11,087 nt of DNA from Propionibacteriaceae bacterium (lineage in GTDB: Bacteria; Actinomycetota; Actinomycetes; Propionibacteriales; Propionibacteriaceae). Where the stretch lies: contig JAUMYR010000013.1 of NCBI GenBank assembly GCA_030528545.1, forward strand, positions 22,532 through 33,618. The letters are read 5' to 3'. Under the pieces are notes generated by a model that made no database searches, was not told the DNA's origin, and saw nothing but the letters and a program-made list of their open reading frames with translations. Positions 1 to 5,758 of the stretch are shown here, in pieces; position 1 is the first letter of the stretch; each line of letters starts with the position of its first letter. The position numbers and the translations under genes are program-made.

Positions 1-1097
1 TTCCTGGCGAACGCCGGGTGGCTGCGACGCCAGACACCGTCAAAGATCTCGTGGCGCGAGGATTCCGGGTGAAGGTTGAACCGGACGCCGGCGCCCACGC
101 TCTCCTGACCGACGATGATTACCGGGAGGCGGGCGCCGATGTCGGCCCCCTCGACCTCACCGCCGCCGACATCGTGGTCCACGTCCGCCCGCTGAGTCCA
201 CAGCTCATCGCCGCGCTCAAGCCCGGTGCCGTCACGGTCGGATTCGCCACCGGGGATGCCGCCGCGGCCCGGGCGCTGCGTGATGGGAAAGTCACGGCTT
301 TGGCGATGGAGCTGGTTCCCCGGATCTCGCGCGCCCAGTCCATGGACGCTTTGACCTCCCAGGCTCTGGTCTCCGGCTACCGCTGCGTCCTCGAGGCCGC
401 CATGAGGTTGCCCCGGTTCTTCCCGCTGTTCATGACCGCGGCGGGAACCGTGCCCCCGGCGAAGGTCCTCGTGCTGGGCGCCGGTGTCGCCGGGCTCCAG
501 GCGATCGCGACCGCCAAACGTCTCGGCGCCCAGGTGAGCGCGAACGATATCCGTTCGGCCTCCGCCGACGAGGTGCGTTCGATGGGCGGCACGTTCATCG
601 ACCTCAGCCTCGAATCCGCAGATGCCTCTGGCGGCTACGCCAAGGAACTCGGCGCCGATTCGGCGGCCAGGCAGCAGGAACTCCTGACTCCCCACCTCGC
701 CAAGTCCGACATCGTCATCACGACCGCTGGCGTCCCCGGACGCCCGGCTCCGCGGCTGGTGACCGCGGCGATGCTGGACGCGATGAGGCCCGGCAGCGTC
801 GTGGTGGACCTGCTGGCCGAGAACGGCGGCAACGTCGAGGGGTCGGTCCCGGGCGAGGACGTGCTCACCGCGGGAGGCGTCACGGTCGTGGGGATGAAGG
901 ACGCCGCGTCGACCATGCCGGTCGATGCCTCCAAGCTGTATGCCAAGAACATCTTCAACCTGCTGGCGCTGGGAGCCAAGGATGGGGTGTTCACCCTTGA
1001 TCTGGAGGACGAGGTGCTCGCGGGCGCCTGCCTCACCCATGATGGAACGGTCCGGCATGCCCCGACGGCTGCCCTCCTGGAAGGTGATGCCAAGTGA
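1..1097 (+). CDS. pntAa: NAD(P) transhydrogenase alpha subunit part 1 (NAD(H)-binding), 5' partial
   Basis: This is the cytoplasmic NAD(H)-binding domain I of the membrane-bound proton-translocating transhydrogenase (NADH + NADP+ to NAD+ + NADPH). The frame is open from base 3 and begins with PGERRVAATPDTV, the usual PntA N-terminus, so the true start lies just upstream and only about a dozen residues are missing; the GTG at 18 is an internal Val. Counting from that Val, the family hallmark RAQSMDALTSQA is at 105-116, the Rossmann dinucleotide loop GAGVAG at 154-159, and Asp177 in NDIRS sits at the end of the second strand, where an acidic residue favours NAD(H). The conserved stretch VGMKDAASTMP is at 291-301. 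The protein stops after the soluble domain, as expected for the split, three-gene form. The TGA overlaps the GTG start of pntAb by 4 nt, so translation is probably coupled. Family identity is secure. Confidence 0.95.
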   Translation, partial: PGERRVAATPDTVKDLVARGFRVKVEPDAGAHALLTDDDYREAGADVGPLDLTAADIVVHVRPLSPQLIAALKPGAVTVGFATGDAAAARALRDGKVTALAMELVPRISRAQSMDALTSQALVSGYRCVLEAAMRLPRFFPLFMTAAGTVPPAKVLVLGAGVAGLQAIATAKRLGAQVSANDIRSASADEVRSMGGTFIDLSLESADASGGYAKELGADSAARQQELLTPHLAKSDIVITTAGVPGRPAPRLVTAAMLDAMRPGSVVVDLLAENGGNVEGSVPGEDVLTAGGVTVVGMKDAASTMPVDASKLYAKNIFNLLALGAKDGVFTLDLEDEVLAGACLTHDGTVRHAPTAALLEGDAK

Positions 1098-1396
1098 GCT
1101 CCATGGCACTGCTCACCATTTTCGTGCTGGCGGTCTTCGTCGGCTTCGAGGTGGTCTCAAAGGTTTCCAGTACCCTGCACACTCCGCTGATGAGCGGCGC
1201 CAATGCCATCCACGGCATCATCCTGGTGGGTGCGATCATCGTGACGGCCAAGGCCGAATCGACGGGAATCCTGGTCATTGGGCTCGTCGCGACGGTGCTG
1301 GCCACCATCAACCTCGTCGGCGGATTCGTGGTCACTGACCGGATGCTGGAGATGTTCAAGGGACGCAAGGCCGCCAAGGAAGGAGAGGCGAAGTGA
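1094..1396 (+). CDS. pntAb: NAD(P) transhydrogenase alpha subunit part 2 (membrane)
   Basis: This 100-residue integral membrane protein corresponds to the membrane end of a full-length PntA, and with PntB forms the proton channel (domain II). About three hydrophobic helices are visible at residues 4-20, 37-52 and 57-80. The family signature runs FVGFEVVSKV (15-24), then STLHTPLMSGANAIHGI (26-42), and the C-terminus is short and Lys-rich. The GTG start at 1094 overlaps the pntAa stop (GTGA), with a GGAAGG-like ribosome site just upstream; an ATG at 1103 is a possible alternative start and would remove only three residues. Length is normal for the split subunit. It is the middle gene of the pntAa-pntAb-pntB operon and overlaps pntB by 4 nt. 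Confidence 0.95.
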   Translation: MSSMALLTIFVLAVFVGFEVVSKVSSTLHTPLMSGANAIHGIILVGAIIVTAKAESTGILVIGLVATVLATINLVGGFVVTDRMLEMFKGRKAAKEGEAK

Positions 1397-2799
1397 ATCT
1401 CCTCCCAGAGTGGGCGACCTATCTCGGCTATCTCGTCGCGGCGGTCTGTTTCATCCTCGCGCTGAAGGGCATGTCGGCCCCGGGCACCGCCCGCCGGGGC
1501 AATCTCATCGGTGTGGCCGGTGCGGTGATCGCGGTCGTGGTGGGTGTGTTGTCCCCGCTGCCGCACGGCGGTACCTGGAACAACCAGCTCTGGATCGCCA
1601 TCGCGGTCGCCCTCGGCACCGCGATCGGTGTCCCCGCCGCCCGCAAGGTGCACATGACCCAGATGCCGCAGTTGGTGGCGCTGTTCAACGGCGTCGGCGG
1701 CGGCGCGGCGATGCTGGTGGCCTTCCTTGAGGTGCATGGCGCCCAGGTGAGCGTGGACGCCGCGATCGCCTCGGCCTTCACCATGCTGATCGGCGGGGTG
1801 TCGTTCGCGGGTTCGATCGTCACCTTCTGCAAGCTTCAGGAGCTGATGACCACCCGCCCGGTGGTGTTCCCCGGCGGACAGTATCTCTTCGGTGCCGCGC
1901 TCGTGGCGGGGTTCGGCCTGGCCGTCGGCGTCGTCGTCACGGCTGTCGGCGGCATTCCTCCGCTGTGGCTGCTGATCGCGCTGATGGCTGTCGCGCTGCT
2001 CGTCGGCGTCCTGTTCGTGCTGCCGGTGGGTGGCGCGGATGTTCCGATCGTCATCTCGCTGCTGAACGCTTTCACGGGCCTGACGGTCGCCGCCTCGGGC
2101 TATGTGCTCGACAACGTGTTGCTGCTGGTCGCGGGCACGCTCGTCGGCGCTTCGGGCACCATCTTGACCCGGCTCATGGCCGAGGCGATGGGGCGCTCCC
2201 TCACCTCGACGCTGTTCGGCGCGTTCAAGGCGAAGGCCGCCGCTGGTGGCGGGTCCGGGGAGCAGCGTCCGGTGCGTTCGGGCGGACCCGACGATGTGGC
2301 GATCATGCTGAACTACGCCAACAAGGTGGTCTTCGTCCCCGGCTATGGTCTCGCGGTGGCCCAGGCCCAGCACACGATCCGCGAGCTGGCCGAGCTGTTG
2401 GAGAGCCGCGGCGTCGAGGTGCTCTATGGCATTCACCCGGTCGCCGGTCGCATGCCAGGGCACATGAACGTGTTGCTGGCCGAGGCCGACGTGCCTTATG
2501 AGGTGCTGAAGGAAATGGACGACGTGAATCCGGAGTTCTCCTCGACCGATGTCGTGCTGGTGGTCGGCGCGAACGACGTGGTGAACCCGGCGGCCAAGAC
2601 CGACAAGTCGGCTCCGATCTACGGCATGCCGATCCTGGAGGTGCAGCAGGCCCAGCAGGTCGTCTTCCTCAAGCGTTCCATGCGCCCCGGTTTCGCGGGC
2701 ATCGAGAACGAGTTGCTCTACGACCCGAAGACCATGCTGCTGTTCGGTGACGCCAAGGACTCGCTGACGAAGGTGGTCAACGCGGTCAAGGCGCTCTGA
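1393..2799 (+). CDS. pntB: NAD(P) transhydrogenase beta subunit (NADP(H)-binding)
   Basis: PntB has a hydrophobic N-terminal half (about residues 5-280, roughly eight to nine helices) that forms the proton path with PntAb, and a cytoplasmic NADP(H)-binding domain III (about 300-468). Domain III shows the full signature: GYGLAVAQAQ at 317-326, HPVAGRMPGH at 348-357, GANDVVNPAA at 392-401, and KRSMRPGFAG at 427-436, which contributes to NADP binding. In the membrane part, GGADVPIVISLLNAFTG (213-229) keeps the conserved Asp. The position of the E. coli beta-His91 appears to be Asn99 (LVALFNG), a substitution I recall as common in split-subunit homologues. The GTG start at 1393 overlaps the pntAb stop and is preceded by a good AGGAGAGG ribosome site at 1381-1388. 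The gene is complete at 468 residues, and a strong hairpin follows 10 bp after the stop. Confidence 0.96.
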   Translation: MNLLPEWATYLGYLVAAVCFILALKGMSAPGTARRGNLIGVAGAVIAVVVGVLSPLPHGGTWNNQLWIAIAVALGTAIGVPAARKVHMTQMPQLVALFNGVGGGAAMLVAFLEVHGAQVSVDAAIASAFTMLIGGVSFAGSIVTFCKLQELMTTRPVVFPGGQYLFGAALVAGFGLAVGVVVTAVGGIPPLWLLIALMAVALLVGVLFVLPVGGADVPIVISLLNAFTGLTVAASGYVLDNVLLLVAGTLVGASGTILTRLMAEAMGRSLTSTLFGAFKAKAAAGGGSGEQRPVRSGGPDDVAIMLNYANKVVFVPGYGLAVAQAQHTIRELAELLESRGVEVLYGIHPVAGRMPGHMNVLLAEADVPYEVLKEMDDVNPEFSSTDVVLVVGANDVVNPAAKTDKSAPIYGMPILEVQQAQQVVFLKRSMRPGFAGIENELLYDPKTMLLFGDAKDSLTKVVNAVKAL

Positions 2800-2808
2800 G
2801 GACGCACA

Positions 2809-2846
2809 CTGGTGGGGCGGGGCTGGTGACGGCCTCGCCCCACCAG
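2809..2846. terminator. Intrinsic-type hairpin between convergent pntB and ferredoxin gene
   Basis: CTGGTGGGGCG (2809-2819) is exactly complementary to CGCCCCACCAG (2836-2846). Four further pairs, one of them G-U, extend the stem to about 15 bp with an 8-nt loop (2824-2831). It lies 10 bp after pntB and between convergent genes, so it could act on both strands. There is no long T run on either side, which is common for terminators in high-GC actinobacteria. Confidence 0.75.
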
Positions 2847-2900
2847 CGTTCCGGCATAGGGTGACCGGGCCGCTGTGGTGGGGGACCCGGCCGGGTGACC

Positions 2901-3581
2901 CTAGTCCGCTAACCGCCTGGTCTGGGCGCGCCGGGCCCGGTGAGCACACCTGTTGGCGAGGCCGTCGACCAGGCCGCCCACCCGCTCCGGGGTGACCGGC
3001 CCGACCCACTCCATGTCCGGCTGCAGCGCGACCACCGGTGCCTGGTTGCACGGGTAGAGGCAGCCAGTCTGGGTGACGAGCATCCCGTCGTCGAGCAGCC
3101 CGCGCCGGTGCAACTCGGCGCCAAGCAGTTCCGCCACATTCTCGGCGCCCTTCGCCGTGCAGCGCGGCCCCCGGCAGACCAGCAGGTGGCAGGCGACCGG
3201 CGGAGCCTCCTCCCAGGATTCGTTGGTGAGCACCGACTCGTCAGAGCGCAGCGGGCGCCCGGCCTGTGCCGGCAGCTCCTCCGGCAGCGATCGCAGGGCA
3301 CGCGGCAGCGTCCGCACGACCACGTCGAGACCCCTCGTAGCGCGCCACCACCGGCCGACGTGCCCCACCCAGGAGGCAGGGATACCCGTCTCGCCCAGGG
3401 TGACTCCGACTAGGAGGATGTCGCGGTGGCCGAGCCCGGCCAGCGCGTCCAGCTGGTCGACCAGCCCCGGGCCCTCCCCCTGCAACACCGCGGCATAGGC
3501 TCCCAGTTCGCGCGCTCGCTGGTTGAGCTGCGGCCAGCATTCGGCGTCGGCCAGGGTGATCGTGACGAACAGCGTCGTCAT
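2901..3581 (-). CDS. CbiX-like protein with C-terminal [2Fe-2S] thioredoxin-like ferredoxin domain
   Basis: This 226-residue soluble protein has two parts. Residues about 130-205 form a thioredoxin-like [2Fe-2S] ferredoxin: C136-x4-C141 (CRGPRC) and C174-x3-C178 (CLYPC) supply four cluster ligands, followed by the typical APVV and VGPVTPERV segments. Residues 1-95 have an alternating strand/helix pattern (ILLVGV, GIPASW) loosely like CbiX/sirohydrochlorin chelatase, but the usual N-terminal His (HGSR) is absent, so metal insertion is doubtful. Two starts are possible; ATG 3581 (MTTLF) is preferred because GGAGG lies 6 nt upstream, whereas ATG 3587 directly abuts that site. The start overlaps the stop of the preceding small ORF (ATGA). 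It is the last gene of an operon headed by a cobalamin riboswitch, so B12 probably represses it. The ferredoxin assignment is strong; the physiological role (cobalt or tetrapyrrole handling, electron donation) is inference. Confidence 0.85.
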   Translation of the reverse strand: MTTLFVTITLADAECWPQLNQRARELGAYAAVLQGEGPGLVDQLDALAGLGHRDILLVGVTLGETGIPASWVGHVGRWWRATRGLDVVVRTLPRALRSLPEELPAQAGRPLRSDESVLTNESWEEAPPVACHLLVCRGPRCTAKGAENVAELLGAELHRRGLLDDGMLVTQTGCLYPCNQAPVVALQPDMEWVGPVTPERVGGLVDGLANRCAHRARRAQTRRLAD

Positions 3582-3748
3582 GGGCATCCTCCAGATTCTG
3601 GCGTCCAGGTGGCGGCCTCGCTGCGACGCGGACGGGCGGCGCCGCGCCCGCGACGCGTCCTGCCCTGGCTCGGGCCGGGGAAGCGGCCTAATAGGGTGGC
3701 CAGGGCGAGAGCGAGCAACACCGCCCCGGCCACCCGCCGAGCAGCCAC
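3578..3748 (-). CDS. Small predicted single-pass membrane protein, unrecognised
   Basis: This is a GTG-initiated frame of 56 residues. A hydrophobic segment at about residues 6-21 (VAGAVLLALALATLLG) is long enough for one membrane helix. A strongly basic stretch (residues 30-42, rich in Arg) follows, and the tail is short and polar. Its TGA overlaps the ATG 3581 start of the ferredoxin gene by 4 nt, an arrangement typical of real operon genes here. The frame begins immediately after the amber stop of the preceding ORF and in the same register, with no Shine-Dalgarno visible, so it may be the second half of one interrupted gene or depend on translational coupling. I recognise no family; it lacks the His-rich tail expected of CbtB and does not resemble CbiN. 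Existence as a separate protein is uncertain. Confidence 0.4.
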   Translation of the reverse strand: MAARRVAGAVLLALALATLLGRFPGPSQGRTRRGRGAARPRRSEAATWTPESGGCP

Positions 3749-3943
3749 CTAGAGCGTGGCTGTCTGCTCGGCCACCGTGGTGGCTCCATGGGCCAGGCGG
3801 ATGCCCGCCGCAGTTTGGGCGGGCAGCGAAACCTTCGCGAGAGTCCTAGCCGTCGCCCCGGTTCGGGTCCCGCCCGTGCCGATGCGCGCTGGGGCGCGGA
3901 CGGGGGCGGGCGGCGTGGCGGAATGAACAGGTATACGACGCAT
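3749..3943 (-). CDS. Small hypothetical protein directly downstream of the cobalamin riboswitch
   Basis: This 64-residue frame starts at ATG 3943, 45 nt after the riboswitch, with a weak GGAAAGAG ribosome site at 3948-3955. The product is rich in Ala, Thr, Pro and Arg (ATPPAPVRAPARIGTGGTRT), has no clear membrane segment, and ends in TTVAEQTATL before a TAG. About three quarters of its codons end in G or C, better than the competing frame that starts at 3957, which favours this one as coding. It is the first gene under riboswitch control, followed without a gap and in the same frame by the small membrane ORF. I recognise no family. It could be a leader peptide, a small protein in its own right, or the N-terminal half of a gene split by the amber codon. 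Confidence 0.4.
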   Translation of the reverse strand: MRRIPVHSATPPAPVRAPARIGTGGTRTGATARTLAKVSLPAQTAAGIRLAHGATTVAEQTATL

Positions 3944-3987
3944 CGGACTCTTTCCATTCGGGCCCGGTCGCGGGGCTATGGACGAAC

Positions 3988-4134
3988 GCCGGCAGGTTTT
4001 CGGACTCGAGTTCATCCCTCCCCGGCGCCTTCCCAGGATTCCCAGTGGCCGTGTGCCGAGTCGGTCCCTCTCACCGCTGCGCGTCAGTTCCGGATTCTCA
4101 CCGGATTCCCTTGCACCCCTGTGGTGCCACCGAC
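3988..4134 (-). ncRNA. Cobalamin (adenosylcobalamin) riboswitch
   Basis: Read on the minus strand, all the core elements occur in order. An outer helix (GTCGGT at 4134-4129 with GCCGGC at 3993-3988) encloses AAGGGAA, a perfect small hairpin TCCGG/CCGGA (4105-4101 and 4093-4089), the B12 box GCCACTG (4049-4043), GGGAAGGCGCC, GGATGAACTCGAGTCCGAAA, and the closing ACCTGCCGGC. The order and sequence match the cobalamin riboswitch family. It sits in the 5' leader of the minus-strand operon ending with the CbiX-like ferredoxin gene, where bound cobalamin would normally lower expression. No T-rich terminator is visible before ATG 3943, which suggests translational control. Confidence 0.93.
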
Positions 4135-4142
4135 CCATGCAG

Positions 4143-4148
4143 ATTATC
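4143..4148 (-). promoter_or_regulatory. Candidate -10 element for the riboswitch operon
   Basis: GATAAT on the minus strand (5 of 6 matches to TATAAT) lies so that transcription would begin near 4136, right at the 5' edge of the riboswitch outer helix. No good -35 hexamer is seen about 17 nt upstream. The positional fit is the main support. Confidence 0.5.
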
Positions 4149-4279
4149 AGAGGGTCCCGTCTCAGCCCCGACGGGCCGGGCGATAGGTTCTTCCTGGAAG
4201 CCAGACACCCCGCTTCGGGCGGGCCACCTCTGCTCACCGCAACGACGTGATGGGCAGGACGAGGTTGAGGAGTGACGAC

Positions 4280-5746
4280 ATGACAAGACACGGCATCAGC
4301 GACCTGCTGGGTCGCGTCCCGACCGGCTGCTACATCGGCGGGCAGTGGCGAGAGGGCGGTTCCGGCGAGCGGTTCGAGGTCGTCAACCCGGCCACCGGCC
4401 AGCCCCTTACCACCGTGGCCTCCGCGACCGCCGAGGACGGCATGGCGGCCCTGGCTGCCGCCGCCGCGGCCCAGGACGCCTGGACGGGCACCGCCCCCCG
4501 GGAGCGCGCGGAGCTGCTGCGGGCCGGTTTCGAGGCGATCATGGCCCGCGCCGACGACTTCGCCCTGCTGATGTGCCTGGAGATGGGCAAGGCGCTGCCC
4601 GAGGCGCGCGGCGAGGTCGCCTACGGCGCCGAGTTCCTGCGCTGGTTCTCCGAACAGGCCTGCCAGATCCGGGGCGGTTACGCACCGGCCCCCGACGGCA
4701 AGCAGCGCATCCTGGTGACGACCCGCCCGGTCGGGCCCTGCCTGCTCATCACGCCGTGGAACTTCCCGCTGGCGATGGCCACCCGCAAGGCCGGTCCCGC
4801 ACTGGCCGCCGGGTGCAGCGTCGTCATCAAACCGGCGACGGCGACCCCGCTGACGACGCTGCTGTTCGCCCAGGTCATGGCGGAGGTGGGGCTGCCGCCG
4901 GGCGTGCTGAACGTGATCCCGACGACGTCGGCGGGAGCCGTGACCGGTCCCCTGCTCGCCGATCCCCGGCTGCGCAAGCTGTCCTTCACCGGCTCGACCG
5001 AGGTCGGACGGACGCTGCTGGCGGCCGCGGCGCCCCGGGTGCTGCGGACCTCCATGGAACTCGGCGGCAACGCACCCTTCGTGGTGTTCCCCGACGCCGA
5101 CCTGGACGCGGCGGTCGCCGGGGCCATGGCCGCGAAGTTCCGCAACATCGGGCAGGCCTGCACCGCGGCGAACCGGTTCATCGTGCACGCCGACATCGCC
5201 GGGGAGTTCGCTTCCCGGCTGGCCCATGACGCTTCCCAGCTGGTCGTGGGGCCCGGCTACGAGGACGGCAACGTGCTCGGCCCGGTGATCGACGAGGCGG
5301 CCCGGGAGCGGATGCACGGCCTCGTCCTCGCCGCCCAGGCTGAGGGGGCCCGCGTCCTAACCGGAGGGGTGCTGCCAGATGGGGCGGGATTCTTCTATCC
5401 GCCGACCGTGTTGAGCGATGTCAGCCCGGACTCGGCGATCATGCGCGAGGAGATCTTCGGCCCGGTGGCTCCGATCACGGCCTTCGAGACCGAGGAGGAG
5501 GCGCTCCGGCTGGCCAACGATTCAGACTTCGGGCTGATGTCCTACTGCTTCACCTCCGACTTCGCACGCATGATGAGGGTCGTCGAGAGGCTGGATTCGG
5601 GCATGGTCGCCGCTAACTCGGGCGTGATCTCGAACCCCGCGGCACCGTTCGGCGGGCTCAAGCAGTCCGGGCTGGGACGCGAGGGCGGCGCGGAGGGCAT
5701 CGAGGAGTACCTGGAGACCGTCTACATCGGCATCGGCGGGCTCTGA
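4280..5746 (+). CDS. gabD: NAD(P)-dependent succinate-semialdehyde dehydrogenase (aldehyde dehydrogenase family)
   Basis: This 488-residue cytosolic enzyme of the aldehyde dehydrogenase superfamily oxidises an aldehyde to the acid; the closest recognisable subfamily is succinate-semialdehyde dehydrogenase (4-aminobutyrate breakdown to succinate). Catalytic residues are all present: Asn161 in TPWNFP, Lys184 in VIKPA (cofactor), Glu260 in MELGG, Cys294 in GQACTAANR, and EEIFGPV at 390-396. EVAYGAEFLRWFSEQA (112-127) is typical of the SSADH/GabD branch. The length is normal. ATG 4280 is chosen over GTG 4247 because GAGGAG lies 7 nt upstream and the extra 11 residues add nothing conserved. It is monocistronic: divergent from the riboswitch operon and convergent with the ABC permease, whose stop is only 12 bp away. 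No GABA transaminase gene is in view, so the natural substrate is not settled. I saw no confident plus-strand promoter in 4141-4279. Confidence 0.88.
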   Translation: MTRHGISDLLGRVPTGCYIGGQWREGGSGERFEVVNPATGQPLTTVASATAEDGMAALAAAAAAQDAWTGTAPRERAELLRAGFEAIMARADDFALLMCLEMGKALPEARGEVAYGAEFLRWFSEQACQIRGGYAPAPDGKQRILVTTRPVGPCLLITPWNFPLAMATRKAGPALAAGCSVVIKPATATPLTTLLFAQVMAEVGLPPGVLNVIPTTSAGAVTGPLLADPRLRKLSFTGSTEVGRTLLAAAAPRVLRTSMELGGNAPFVVFPDADLDAAVAGAMAAKFRNIGQACTAANRFIVHADIAGEFASRLAHDASQLVVGPGYEDGNVLGPVIDEAARERMHGLVLAAQAEGARVLTGGVLPDGAGFFYPPTVLSDVSPDSAIMREEIFGPVAPITAFETEEEALRLANDSDFGLMSYCFTSDFARMMRVVERLDSGMVAANSGVISNPAAPFGGLKQSGLGREGGAEGIEEYLETVYIGIGGL

Positions 5747-5758
5747 GCGGCCCCGGCC

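Noticed and set aside
2859..2901. Imperfect dyad GGGTGACCGGGCC / GGCCGGGTGACCC as a second terminator
   Set aside because: Two mismatches inside the stem and no T run; it also reads as a direct repeat of GGGTGACC. The hairpin at 2809-2846 is far stronger.
1033..3051. 672-codon open frame on the minus strand across pntAb and pntB
   Set aside because: Antisense shadow of a high-GC operon: composition is Arg/Gly/His/Gln-rich with no recognisable domain, while the plus strand carries the complete transhydrogenase.
3688..3957. Alternative 89-codon minus-strand frame starting MERVRCVVY
   Set aside because: Its third-position G/C preference is weaker than that of the overlapping 64-codon frame, and it lacks the 4-nt overlap linkage to the ferredoxin gene.
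4209..4223. Short hairpin CCCGC/GCGGG upstream of gabD
   Set aside because: Only 5 bp and easily expected by chance in DNA of this composition; no linked regulatory element.
3944..5317. Minus-strand open frame through gabD and the riboswitch
   Set aside because: It runs through the riboswitch and antisense to a clear dehydrogenase; only its last 64 codons (3943-3749) are kept, as a separate small ORF.
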